Origin: Bursaphelenchus xylophilus
Taxonomy: Eukaryota > Nematoda > Chromadorea > Rhabditida > Aphelenchoididae
Direction: 5' to 3'
Length of the DNA: 64,000 bases
NCBI GenBank assembly: GCA_904066235.2
Contig: CAJFCV020000003.1
Coordinates: 2,914,001 to 2,978,000, forward strand
Part shown: piece by piece, positions 32,082 through 44,390 of the stretch
Layout: each line of letters opens with the position of its first letter
How positions within the stretch are numbered: position 1 is the stretch's first letter
The notes under the pieces: model-generated
What the model saw: the letters and a program-made list of their open reading frames with translations, nothing else
What the model was told of the DNA's origin: nothing
Databases searched by the model: none
Translations under genes and position numbers: made by a program

Positions 32082-34063
32082 TTCCAGATCAATTTTCCAA
32101 GGACGAGATCGTATGTCCAGCAAAAGTCAACAATTTTGCGGCCGCTTTTTTGGAAGAAATTGAATAAAATGGAAATCACCGCCAAAACAAAGGAGAAACA
32201 AAAAGAAAAAAGAATTCCCATGATCTGAAATTTACATTTTGAGCTAATTATCAAACTGATTTTTCTGCTTCGATTGCTCTCCTTTTTTTGTCGTTTGGAA
32301 ATGATACATCTTTTTTGGAATACGTACTGAGTATGTACATATTATTCGTATAATAAAATCACGATAGGCGTTTATTTGATGGATGAAAAACTGATCAAAG
32401 ATGGAACAGCACTCTGTTTTTCTTGAAGGTATGTTTACACGGCTTGGACGGTGTATACTTTCCCTAATGTCTTTGGTTGTTTGTTGCCATGTAGTCGAGA
32501 TATTGGGTCGCCCGAAAAATCTTGACACATGTTCGAAAGGACACATTTCGGTGCGGCCGACGACGCGAAGTGAATTTTACTCATCTTCGTGTGACAATTT
32601 TTTTGGAGTGACGGCAAAGGAGCTAAAAAGCGAATGGTCCCAACTATTGTAAGAGAAGGAAGATCTATTTTCCTTGTCTTGGCTGAAAATGAAAAACAAC
32701 GACAGTGAAGAGGGCCGGCGGAGAGAAAAACGGGTTTTGCCAATAGTATCTTTTGTAGAACCGAACCTTTTCTGGAATTGCCTTTCTGGCTAGAAACTTT
32801 TTTCTGGATCTGCGCGAAGTTTCCTCGAAATAAAGCGATTCACCTCCACAATCTAGTCACATAATTGTTCATTCCGGGGCGTGTGAATCTCCAACTTATT
32901 CAAGCTCCTACGTCTTCAGACTACGTTTAAAAATATTGGAGATTCCATTTTATATTTCAGAATGAGTAATCCTCTGGTTGTAGCTTCTTCTCCTCTACAC
33001 ATGCCTTCCCAAATAAACCAAAGAGCATAGTCCAAGTTTGCTCAAAAAACTTGCCGGCCCATTTTATTATCTTCCAAGAGAAACATCACTAATTAGTGAG
33101 CCAAATGCTGAGTTACTTCCGGCTAAAGAAAAAAGTTTAAGGAAAACTTGCGGGAAAAATTTGAAATGTAATTTCAAATACATTTGGAGCCGATTTTACT
33201 ACTGTTTTGTAGTAAAATCTTATTCTGTAAGAAGATTATGAGTATCTACTACGACCTCAGTAGAGGAAAGGTTGTAAAAATCGAAGGAAAATTCCAATAA
33301 CACATCTATTTCTGCTCATTTTGGCCTGAAAACATTGTAGAATGTCGAACGAAAAGCGATTCCTTCATAGCAACACTTGACAGCGATAGAACATGGCTCC
33401 CGCGCCTGGATGTAACAATTCTGTCCAGCGCTTCTCGTATAAAATTTTCTTTATCCCGATCTGATTGTAATCATTCCCTACCGGTCCTGTTAGAAGGTAC
33501 AGAAACCTCCCAAAAATTTAATTTCACACATTACAGAGATTTTTGATCGTTTCTTTAGAATGTAAATCTCGTTATCCATGGTGTTGTGCGTTTTAAAGAC
33601 CTCGATATATTTATTTTTTCAGACTACATTAAAACCCCTAAGTGGTATGTTCAATAATTTATTCACGTTTATTGCGAGTAATCACCAATTTCCTGTACTT
33701 GTTTTGCCCCTAATCCCCACTTTCCAAACCCCACATTTCCCCCGTTTCGCAGCTATTTTTACGGTTTAATTTGTAGCCACTTACTCAGTAATTAATCGCA
33801 TTCCAATGTTTGCTTAATCTGTTACTGGAAAGTCTCCGGTTATTTCAGGAGCGGACATTTACATTTGGATTAATATTCAGATAAGATTTCTGGGAATTTT
33901 AAATAATACCTCTGTCCTTTTTTACTGTAGTATTTGAGGGAAAAGATTACTTAAACGTTGGGTAAATATTTTGAGATTGCGGGGGATTGCGTGACATTTT
34001 GAAGAAGTGTAAAGTATATATATAAACAACAGTAGAAAATACGGTAGGAGAAAACAGGGGAAG
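32082..34063. other. No supportable gene
   Basis: AT-rich DNA upstream of gene D. Short open frames exist (for example 32401-32652) but have no recognised domain, no conserved splice pattern and no copy elsewhere. No clear repeat ends seen. Confidence 0.5.
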
Positions 34064-34204
34064 TATCAGACTGTCGGGAAAATAATGAGCATTTTGTCGC
34101 ATCAAAAATCAAAGAGAAAATTAATTGTGTTGCGGCAAAATCAAATAGCTTTTCACTCCAATAGGCTCAGCGCCACTACTCATTATCTTCCCGACAAATT
34201 GATA
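34064..34204. mobile_element. TCGGGAAAATAATGAGC family copy
   Basis: Left end GACTGTCGGGAAAATAATGA, right end CATTATCTTCCCGACAAATT; TATCA outer edge at left. Confidence 0.75.
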
Positions 34205-34322
34205 ACTGTATAATATAACATTTATCAAGTTGAACCTTAGAAAATTGGACTGCGCGAATCTAAAAAAATATTATTTTACGTTATGGATAAAATACGTATT
34301 CCTTTTTTATTATATAATCTAA

Positions 34323-34766
34323 CAGGGGAGGTACCCCAAGTGCGACGTGCAGATTTTGATGAAACTTGGCACAAATTTAGAATAGTTTTTTCTAAAATAT
34401 ATACGAGAATCCTAGCTCGCGCTTTGCAGAAACAAGCGAGATTTTTAGACCGAAGGTTGACGAAAATTTGACACTTTTTGCCGAATTTCGGTACGAAAAG
34501 TTTCTTTCCTATTTCTATCAGAGGGTAATGCTTTCACAAAAAATCAATTTCTTCGGAACGAAACTGGCAAAGTTGGGATCAAAAAGTGTTTTTCTTTCTG
34601 TCCGCTCTCCGTGTTTAGCGTGCTCTCTCGGCGGCAAAGATCGTTCAATATCTCGGCGGCCCTTGCAAAGCGCGAGCTAAAACTTTCAGTAATTGATATT
34701 TAGGCCATACCCGACGTGTGTGCAAAATTTGAAAATCTGAGTGTCGCACATGGGGTACTTTCCTTG
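34323..34766. mobile_element. CAGGGG-ended inverted-repeat element
   Basis: Left CAGGGGAGGTACCCCAAGTG, right CACATGGGGTACTTTCCTTG. TAA flanks both sides (34320-34322, 34767-34769), a 3-bp target duplication. The interior carries ATGAAACTTGGCACAAATTT and CGCTCTCCGTGTTTAGCG shared with 4590-4933. Confidence 0.78.
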
Positions 34767-35173
34767 TAAGTTTCAGGGGATTCAAATTTCAAGTTTTTTG
34801 GTGTTTTTTCTTATAAGGATGGTAAAATACGTCAGGGCTGTAAGGCGGATGATTTCGTCAGAAAAATCAAGCAAAAATCGTCATATTTTCCATCAAAAAC
34901 TTTTGTTCGAATAGTTCGACTGAGATTTTTTTATAATTTTTTAGTTTGTAAAATACGTCAGGCGAATAGGACGGTTGATTAAATTAGGATTTTTCGTCTA
35001 TACAGAAAAATAAAAATTCATACTTTCGTCTTGCATAATAAGCGCAACGTTTTTACGAAAACACTGTTTCTCCCACAAAATTCGCTGATTTTTAGCGAAT
35101 AAACCGTTTTCCTCTCTTTCGCTCTTTGCACTTCTCGCGCACTCTCAAAAAACCCTTCGGATACCTGAGCAAC

Positions 35174-35402
35174 GCACGTCAAACAGGAGTCCGGTGACCG
35201 GAATAGACTCTTCGCTATCGGTTTTTTATATTTCGTCTTGATTTCCAGAGAAAGAGAGAAAAAAGACACGCAAAAGCGTACTCTCTCGCCCCAAAAATTC
35301 CCCATTTCTCTCCCGACAAAACGCTTTTTCGCGTCTTTTTTTGGCAAATTGCCAATTCATTCACCGGACTGTTTTAGCTTATCTCAGTTTGACGTGCAAC
35401 GC
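35174..35402. mobile_element. Inverted-repeat element, ACGCACGTCAAAC family
   Basis: Left CACGTCAAACAGGAGTCCGG, right (inverse) AGTTTGACGTGCAACGC. The left part shares GACCGGAATAGACTCTTCGC and CTATCGGTTTTTTA with the small element at 7086-7174. Confidence 0.6.
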
Positions 35403-37021
35403 TTTCAAAGGGCGTGTTAAAGGTAGTGATTCATACTAGCCGTGCGCAAATAGACATTTGTCCTCTTTTGACCTGTAAACACGTTGATTACAGGTTGTTC
35501 TGTAATCACTTGTGAAGATTCGAAGATAACTATATTTTGATACATCTCATTTTAGCGAGACACTTTTGTTTCATCTACTGCACGTATTAAATGTCTTTAA
35601 GGGCTCAGACTGTGCCATTTGTTTTTGCAAGACTCCGTTAAAGACCACTTTGATTGCATCTTCAAATTGGCCATAATCGTTTCCTTGGAATAAATTGGAA
35701 TAGGCACTGACAAATACTGATGACGATAATAGTTATCTCACGCTTCATACTGTAGCTGATAGAAGACCAAACACTGACTCATACTTAATCTCTAGGTCTA
35801 CCGTAGTCTCTTATTTTAAAGAGTGAACAAAGGCTATTTAGCCGAGATATTCGACGATCTTTGCACGTCAATCCAACGCATTTCCTGAATCTCTTAGACG
35901 TTTCGTCCACACACTAACAATTGATCAATTGTTTTTTTTTATTCTTTTGGAAAAATGTTTGAAGGATAAAGTTGGTTTTTAAAAACAAAAAGAACTTATA
36001 ACGTTATTTTCTGATCAGAAAACAAAGGTTTATCCCGCATAGTCAAGAAAAAATAGCCAAGGATTTTTTCCAAAATTCTATTTGTCGCGTGACGCCACAC
36101 TGATTAAATCTAGGTCAGGAAATAGCTTCAAAAAATCCGGTCAGGAAACAGCTTCAAAAAATAGGGATTGGTGCACTTTGTGGGTGAAACAACGTGAAGA
36201 ATATGTTGTTGGAAAATTTTTTTTCGTCCTCTACAATTTTTGTATACATGCACGGCAACCCATGGAGTCTCCTGCCTCCTTTCGGCACTTCGCTCACTTA
36301 TTATCGGTTGAATTCAAACGAAATATCAAAAATGAATTTTTCGTGTGGTTTTCTGACCGAAAAATATTTTTCTCGGGATTATTTTATTCCTTTTGTGAAT
36401 CTTGACACTTCGTTTGGGCGAGATTCAAAAGTGGACGGAAGACATTTTTGTTTTATTTTGGGTCACCGTGGCATGTGGCGAGATACGACACAATTTTTAT
36501 ACTTTTTTGTAAAAAACTTTTTTGGGGTTACAGTAACCTACCATGTGCCATAGTTCTAGCTCAACTTCCCATACCTTTTCCAGTTTTTTCAAAGAATTTA
36601 CTCAAAGATCTCCAGCCGTGGACATATTATCCATGCAACCCCCGCATGTCTAATGAACATCTTCCAACTTTTTCTCCGAAATTACGCTAATCAAAGACCA
36701 TGGCGTGAGAGACATTTGTCGTAAGAACTTACGACTTTTTGGAGTAAAAAGACTTCCGAAAAATGCTAAAAGTAAAATTAAAAAAAAGTCGACACGAGTT
36801 CTTGATGTTCCTGGGATTTGGCGGCCAAAAGAGTAATCCGCAAAAAATGTGGGACGAAATTTTTCGTGATAAATTTGATGGTAATTAACATGTAATTTGC
36901 TATTTTTTGCAACTTCTAATTTGGTGGGGGGAATTTTGAACCTTTAATTAGATTTTAATCGGAATTTTATTTGAATTTGTGGGAGTTCAAGTAGGAGATT
37001 TTCTATGAATAGATACGGTGA
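35403..37021. other. No supportable gene
   Basis: Contains a doubled GGTCAGGAAAYAGCTTC word (about 36113-36161) and open frames at 36082-36553 that overlap each other without recognisable domains. Nothing else seen. Confidence 0.45.
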
Positions 37022-37258
37022 GGGACCTGATCCAGTGGCAAAAAACCTACCATTGTCCATCCGGGAAGAACCAAAAATGTGGCAAAATGCCTCCTTCTCC
37101 AACTAAAACTCCGTTTTGAACTGCGTGCCCTTTCCCCTACAAAAAGAGCGGGCGCGCTTTCGAAATCGGAGTTTTTTCATTTGAGGGAAGCATTTTGCCA
37201 TATTTTTGATGCTTCCCGGAAGCAAAATGGTACGTTTTTTGCCACTGGATCAGGTCCC
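37022..37258. mobile_element. 237-bp element with terminal inverted repeats
   Basis: Ends GGGACCTGATCCAGTGGCAA and TTGCCACTGGATCAGGTCCC; inverted similarity continues into CATCCGGGAAG / CTTCCCGGAAG. Half of the same element lies at 9472-9573. Confidence 0.82.
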
Positions 37259-37639
37259 CCATTGTAGCAAGAGTTCTCTCTCACCCATTTTTCAAAATTC
37301 TCTCAAAACTACAGTTATAAATTCATCGCCACACACATTACACGTTCTCCCCAAAAGCCGTCAAAACCATGTTGGCCCTTCCCCGCTCGAAACCCCCGCA
37401 AATTCCTGGAAACTGCAGGACAAAGTGCCAATTATAACACGCGTTGTTTTGCAATTCCGATTTTTGACAATTTTGCCATGTTTGCTCGGCCTAAAAATAG
37501 CAAGTCATGTTGTCCTCAAACATTCGCTGTTTTTCTTCCGGCGAATAAATGACCAGAATGACCTTTTTTGGAACAAAACATGTTTCGCCGCAGGCTATAA
37601 ATATCCTGAAAGGTTTTTTGGGTCACATTTTTTGGGACT

Positions 37640-40600
37640 AAAAATTTTTTGAATTTTTCTTTGCCATTGGAAAAACGGGTTTTTTCTCTGACCGACTCTC
37701 CTCGAGTTATGTGCTCTCTTGCAAAAAGATCGTTGATAATCTCTGCTGCGAGTGCAAACGGCGAGCTGAAATTTTCAGGGATTTATATGTGAGCAGTTTA
37801 ACTACTTAGCCGTATAACGTAGTCCGTTTGCGAAGTCGCCGTAGAAAATTCGACATGCACTGCAAGAAAACACAGGCGCACCTTGCACTGTGCAATTTGT
37901 TGCTTTTTGCACCGTGCAACAGACTTTTTCGTGTGTCGCTTCCACTATAATTTTTCTTGCACAGTGCAACTCACAGAAATCACTCTAGCCACTGTGGTTA
38001 CAAAATTTATACTACAGCATTTCTTGGGAATGACGGTGGAAATGCCTCGACGGCGACGCTCAAATTTTGATTAAACTAGGCAAAAATCTTACTAATTTTT
38101 GATAAGACACATTATAAGATCCTAAATAGCTCGCAATTTGCAGAAATGACCGAGATTTTTAGGCCAAAATTGAAAAAAATTGTGACACCTTTTTTTGCGA
38201 ATTTTGGCATGAAAGCTTTTGTAGCTACATATTTCTACCGTAGAGTGTAATGTCTCAAAAAAAATAAAATAAAAAAAAATACTTTTTTCGAAATTGGCAA
38301 GCATATCGCGAAAAGTGTTTTTTCTCTGTGGCCGCTCTCCGCGTTTCGCGAACTCTCTCGCTCACTCTCAAAGGTGGTGGATTATCTCGGCTACGTCTGA
38401 AACCTCTGCAAGGTTTAATAAAAATTGAGTAAGTTCTCATTTTAATGATGCTTATGTTCCTCTTATAATGTTACTTCCTACTTCCTAAGGCCTTAAAAGT
38501 CTATACATATCTTCATATGTTTCTTTTTTGCCCTGCCTTTGAAGAAATAAGACGGTTGAAAAGTTGTTGAAAATATTTCTCATGCCAAAGCCGGCTTAGC
38601 ACCGATCTTTGAGCCTTCAAACAGGGATGTTTCGTATAAAATCGAGTGCTCAAAACACCATGGGGATAAGCTGAAAGTATTATAAAATCTATGTACGGTA
38701 ATGGGAGAGGAATGCGGGTTGTTTTTAGTAGGTTTTTTTATTTTTCTAGTTCTGTAAATCATCAATTTTTTATTTGTTCCCTTCATTGCAAACTTTGCTG
38801 ATATAACCAGAGATTTTTGTAGGCTAGAAAATATGTATAAAAGATGAGGATGTTGCCAGAAAAAATAAGGAATTCTTGCCGGGAAAGCGTACTTTTACAG
38901 ATAAAAATTTTCTATTTGGTTACAACATGTAAATACCATAACCGCAGCAGACTGTTACTTTCCGTATTTTACAAATATTTCTTTATTTTTGTACCCACTC
39001 AACCTTCCAAACCCCTCAAAAACATTCCTCATCGCCGTTTCTGACGTCTCCTATTTACGCGCAATTAACGCCCATTCTCCCGAAACATTTTCCCTTCGAA
39101 TGTCCACTCTCGTGCCATATCATTAGGAAAAAACGAAAGGGGATTCTCATCACACGCTTCTGAACACCATGAGTAAAAACACAAAGGCCGTGGCCAAGTT
39201 GCCTTCGGAGCCAGTCACCGGCTTCCCAAATTGGGGCCTTTGCAACGGGTGTGAGAGGAGTGGTGAGAAGTGCAAATTGTTTGCGGTCAGAAAATATTAT
39301 AGACTTTTATACCGACCGGTGCCATTGAGAGAGTGCGTCGGTGGAGATTGTTTGAAATTTGGGGGATTTTTAGATCGAAAGTTGGCAAAAAAATGACATT
39401 TTTCTTTGCAAATATTGAAACACAAAGTTTTATGTCTGTTTCTACCGTAGAGGGTTATATTTCCACAAAAAATCAGTCCCTTCCGCATGAAACTAGCGAC
39501 GATAAGGCCTAAAAGAGCTTTTCTCTGTGACCGCTCTGCACATTTCGCATGCTCTGTGGGCTGGAAATGTCACTGAATATCTCGGCTGCGCTTGCCAAGC
39601 GCGAGCTAAAAATTAAAAAATTTTTTTTGATTGTTTATGTTTTATTTTCTGAAAGAATTAGCCACTTTCCGAGCCTTTAATGCCCACTCAACCCTTCCAC
39701 ACGTGAATTCAAATCACTTTTATTGCCTTCCTTATCACAGTCTCGAAAAAAATCAAAGAGCAGAAAAAGTGACCACCATAGTCTAACAAATACGGGCATA
39801 ATGAGAAATTCGGCTCATTTAAGTTGATTATAAAAGTGCAATCAATACCGTTACTGTCTCATAAAAGGTCGTTTGTTCGTACCGCGCCATAACTAATGAG
39901 AGGTTTTGAATAGAAGGCCGGGCTCATGATTCACTGAAAAGAAGGCGTCTTGAATAGGGGTTGTTGCCATTTAATGAGAGTAAATATTGCGTTGGCACTG
40001 GGAAAGAATAATAGATTTTGTCAAAACCGTAACAAAGTCTACATTTTGTAAGTTCTAGTGTATTTACAATGGCAGGTGAGAGATTCGGCAATCTTTGTAG
40101 AGTCGCGAGTTGCAAATTGAACAGTCATGAAGAGATAGAGGGGTAAATTTTTCTTGTTAGTAAACTGTGTGCCATGATATATACAGTAGTTTTGCATTAG
40201 AAAGAAAAAAGAAGTCATTGTTAAAAGGAGATTCATTCCCTTGATTCCAAAAGAGTCAAAAAAAAAGAAAGAAATTGCCATATTTCCATAAACGTGCTGT
40301 TTTTTCTCTAACTGCTCTCCACATTTCGCGTATCTCTCCGCCGCAAAGGTTGTTGTATATTTCGACTTCCTCTGTAAAGCCCAAGCTAAAATTTGGCGGA
40401 AAAGTGGCCAGGATGCATAAAAGTTATGGAAAATTTAAGCATCGTACTTGGGACAACTTTATTGTCGGATGATAATAAAATTTACTGCAAATCCTTTTTT
40501 TTGTATTTTATTTTTGTGGACTTTGTTGTTATATGAGGGTGCTAAATTTTTATTTTATTTTCTCTCTCCAACTTCCCGAACATTCCAAAGACCCGTTTAT

Positions 40601-41300
40601 TTCCCTCATTTTCCCTCCTTTCCCTCTCTACTTCCCCATATTTCGTATGCAAATCCGCAATACATCCAATAAGCCGTACCACAAATTTCACTTTATTGGT
40701 TTCTGCGTGTACAACGTCCATTTCCCCTGAGGGCACGAATGCATTTAAAGTGCATCCTGGACATCGGTCACTCTAGAAAATGTCTTTCCGGCGTTTTCAT
40801 TTGAATTTCTAATCAAATGCCTTTCCTCCTTTCCCTGTTTTAAATGCCCAGCTATTTTTGGGGCACGGTAAACATCTCCTGTTTCCCTATAATTTTGCCA
40901 TTGAAAGACGATTGTCTTGTTGTTTATTGTGGGGTGTGGTGTAATGCACTTTTGGGAAAATCTGTGTAGTAAAAGGGCGAAATGCCATAAAGTATTGTGT
41001 ATTAAACCACGTAATTTTGCTATTTTTGATCCTGAGGCCAATAATTTTTTATTTGGAGTACCATATTCAAATTTAGCTTTAATAAGGGTGCCTAAACATG
41101 TAATTCTTATATTGACATCATATGAACCCATGCAAAGTTTAGCTCGCGGTTTGAAAGGACACCCATATTTGATGACTTTGACAGACAACGGTGAACGGAA
41201 GATTGAGAGGGCGGTCAGAGAAAAAACGGAAATTTTATGGCTCTTTTTTTATGTCAAAATTTGTTCGGCCGAAGATCGGTGCCTTCCGGCTCATGTATAG
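37640..41300. repeat. Decayed CAGGGG-family remnants
   Basis: Stretches at about 37640-37790, 38036-38410, 39296-39612 and 40290-40390 keep the family core in variant form (for example GGCCGCTCTCCGCGTTTCGC, GCTCTCTCG, GTTTCTACCGTAGAGGGT) but have lost clear ends. About 37850-37975 also has TTGCACAGTGCAA-type palindromes. No gene recognised between them. Confidence 0.55.
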
Positions 41301-41359
41301 ATTCAGAAAATATATTCTCCATGCCGTTCTCTATTTTTTCAAATTTTCTCGTTTACAAA

Positions 41360-41512
41360 TATCAGACTGTCGGGAAAATAATGAGCTCTCTGTTGCGTAA
41401 AAATCGAAAGCCAAGAAAATGAATTGTGACGCGACAAAATCAAATTGCTTTTCAATTCAGCGACGCGATCGATGCAGCAACACTATGCTCATTATTGTCC
41501 CGACAGACTGAA
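41360..41512. mobile_element. TCGGGAAAATAATGAGC family copy
   Basis: Left end GACTGTCGGGAAAATAATGA, right end GCTCATTATTGTCCCGACAG. Confidence 0.75.
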
Positions 41513-41527
41513 GTGATCTCTTCGCAG

Positions 41528-41938
41528 CTACCAGTGACTGACAAGGTCATAAACTTTTTGCTCTGCAATTCCTTGGTCTTGTTTGTCCAACTTGTTACGC
41601 AATTGCCCGGGACCGATGACATGGGAATCGTTGCAGAAATCTTTTGGCCAAGAAACCCTTGGTCCCACCATGAAAGGCATTTCATATGCGGCGGATCCAA
41701 TTACAGTCCCTTGAAGAGTGCAGCCGGATATCTTTGGTGGGAAAGTTCTTGGCCCTCTTTTTTTTCTTCCACTTTCCGAGGAAGGACAAGCGGGGAACCG
41801 AATGGTAATTTTTAGAAAACGAGCGGAATTTTTGATGGGTGATGACAAACATAAGTTCATGAATTGAGAAGCTGTTGAAGAACGTCCAGACGGTATGGAA
41901 TTAATTTGAAATGCGTCTGATGAACATACAGCATACAT
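41528..41938 (-). other. Coding-like fragment, unrecognised
   Basis: A 136-codon open frame whose second half (GPGQLRNKLDKQDQGIAEQK and KVYDLV) is strongly hydrophilic and GC-richer than its surroundings, unlike chance frames here. No flanking exons are evident and it adjoins an inverted-repeat element, so it may be a gene relic or captured fragment. No family recognised. Confidence 0.3.
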
Positions 41939-41954
41939 AACACGGCTAGTGCCT

Positions 41955-42380
41955 TGGATCTCATAAGCAAAAGTGCGCGATGTGCGACGCTCAAATTTTC
42001 ATGGAACTGGGTTCATACTTAGCAGTCTCTCGGGAGATAATGAGAACAATTCCGCATCGCAAATTGCGTCGCCTCTTTGTTTTTGTTTATGAAATGCAAG
42101 ATACCTAGGTTGCCATAAGCAAGCGCAGCGTAAATTTGTGTGACAAGTTGCGACGGCGCAATCACGTCAAGACTTTTCGGCCCGTCTAATTTCAATACCT
42201 CCAAAGTTTATCTTGCGCTTTGTAGGGGAAGCCGAGATATTGACTAATCCTTGTCACAGAAAAAGCATGAGAAACGCTTAGAGCCATCAGAGGGAAAGCA
42301 CTTTTTGGCCATATCTTTGCCAGTTTTGCGCGGTAAAAATTGATCATAAAAGTTGGTCTATGACAAAGGGATCGCACTTG
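41955..42380. repeat. Decayed CAGGGG-family copy interrupted by a TCGGGAAAATAATGAGC-type relic
   Basis: GTGCGACGCTCAAATTTTCA begins the host copy; at about 42021 GTCTCTCGGGAGATAATGAG starts the inserted relic; host sequence resumes with GCGCTTTGTAGGGGAAGCCG. Confidence 0.5.
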
Positions 42381-43041
42381 AAGCAACTTCCTGTTAGTCC
42401 CAAGCAAATGATGTAATCAAACTTTTCCCGACCTAGAGTGCTTCCTTAATGGCACACAATCTCTGGTCATGAGATTGTTAAAACCTTATGATGTGGAAAA
42501 AGATTTATTGGTTTCCCAGATTTCCCTGGGAAAGAGGCATGAGTAAGGAAGTGTTTTATCAAGTTTGAGGCCAAGAGAAACAAGTTTTGCGTACTGCTCT
42601 AATAAGCTAGTGACTTTTCAAATTTTCGCTTCTATTCTTCGGGGTTTCATGATTTTTTTTATTCAACAATATTAATTGGAATTTTTGGTTGAATTTCACA
42701 ACCTACGTTTTCTTGTGTTACAGTAACACTTGAGATATATTTCGTGTCTTGAAATTTTTACAAACTATAACCGGTAATTAGTAATGAACGAAAATATTCT
42801 TTGACCCCATACCTGTCATTATCCCTTTTTCTTCACGCTAATTACGGGGAAACAGGAGTCTTAAGGGATGCCTTTGAAGGATTAAACCACAAATACTTGA
42901 AATAAAGTCCCTGTTGTTACACTGAATACGATGAAGGGGACAAGGCAACAATTTTTGAGGGGTTTGCTGTCTAGATATGATATTAGAATAACACAGGGAT
43001 TAGCCATTGGTCTTACTCGCGTTTCAAGGCTTAGATACTCG

Positions 43042-43069
43042 AAGTTTCACTTCGTGCGAAGTGAAACTT
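43042..43069. repeat. 28-bp perfect hairpin
   Basis: AAGTTTCACTTCG, then TG, then CGAAGTGAAACTT: 13-bp arms with a two-base centre. Confidence 0.85.
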
Positions 43070-43214
43070 TGCACGAAGTTACATTTGAACTTTCTGGCAC
43101 TTACTCGGGAATTCAATGTGCACATTGCCGCAGCAGAACTCCTCCCTTTCCGGCGACTTTACAACCACTACAATTTTATAGCAGGCAGAGAAAAAAATAG
43201 TTGTCGAAAAAAAT

Positions 43215-43531
43215 GCGGCAGCTTTTGCTGCCTGACCAAAACCATTTAGATTCGGCCAGTCATCCTTTAGATGAGACCAGTTGTCATTTAGATCTGGTTC
43301 ACCAGGGGAACAGAAGAAGGAGCCATCAAAGACTTCGTCGCTTTTCGTTTGGGGAAACTTTATTTCTCTGAGTGTCTGCAGTCTCCTCAAACCTGTGATC
43401 ATTACATCGGTGCTTCGGGAGAACAGTGATCTGTCGCATCGAAAATCGCATTGCGATTCAGCGACATGCACTTCAGCGACGTGATCGGCGCAGCGACGTT
43501 ACGCTCATTATTTTCCCGATAGTCTGATATT
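43215..43531. repeat. Composite repeat, inverted partial copy
   Basis: Reverse-oriented copy of the 19109-19565 unit: CTCCTCAAACCTGTGATCAT joins a TCGGGAAAATAATGAGC element at the same junction. Its far end is missing. Confidence 0.7.
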
Positions 43532-44024
43532 CTGATCGACCATCTCTTCCCTGCCGCATGTTGCTCACGTGTTGCAAAAATTGGAAAAATTTGTAACATC
43601 GTAATAATCTGACTGCGACTAGAATTCATTTCTTCCTTTGTTTTTACTTTTGCATTTCCAGCTCGTCCTCCCATCGGCCAAACAAATGTCGGCCAATTCT
43701 CTCGACCAAAACCGATCCGCGCTCCTTTTTTCCCCAAATTTTTTTTGTTCTCATTTTGCTGTAGGCATTTCGGATATTTGGGGGATGAGAAGGGGAGAAT
43801 ATTCCGTTTCCGTACGGCCGGCGATGATGTTGTGAATGTTATTTATCTCTGGGCTTTTCTTCAAGGAGGTCATGGGGTTAGCGATACCAAAGATGATTTT
43901 AATGGAAACTTATACTCGGAATGACGTGGAGATAGATTGTTGATTTAGTATAGACAGTCAGAAGTGGGAACAGAGACGTTTTTTTTCTTTTTCTTGATTC
44001 AATGTACTTTAGGATACTACGGGA

Positions 44025-44390
44025 GCTCAAGGTGAGATGCTCAGACTCTGATAAGACTTGGCAGAAATTAACAGGGAAAGTAGCGACGCTCAGACTTTAA
44101 CGCAACCTGGCACAAATTGAGATAAATGTTTTCCAAGACGGCTAGCTCTTTGCAAAACTCTCCGACATTTTTGAGTATAAAGTCAACAAAAACTTGGCCT
44201 TTTTTTTAGCAAATTTTGCCATAACAAGTCCCTGTTCATTTCTTGTAGTAGAGTGTAATGTTTCTATAAAAAAACATGTTTTCCGCACGAAACTGGCAGA
44301 GATATGGCCAAAAATTGTTTGTCTCTGTGATATGCGGGTGACATGTTATTGTATGCCATCTCTCAAGGGCCGACGGCTTTAGGGTTTTTA
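44025..44390. repeat. Decayed CAGGGG-family copy
   Basis: GCGACGCTCAGACTTTAACG, then GGCACAAATTGAG, near the left; GAAACTGGCAGAGATATGGC toward the right. Confidence 0.55.

Noticed and set aside
36082..36553. Two overlapping frames of 107 and 119 codons
   Set aside because: Different frames of the same AT-rich DNA, no domain, no conserved splice context.
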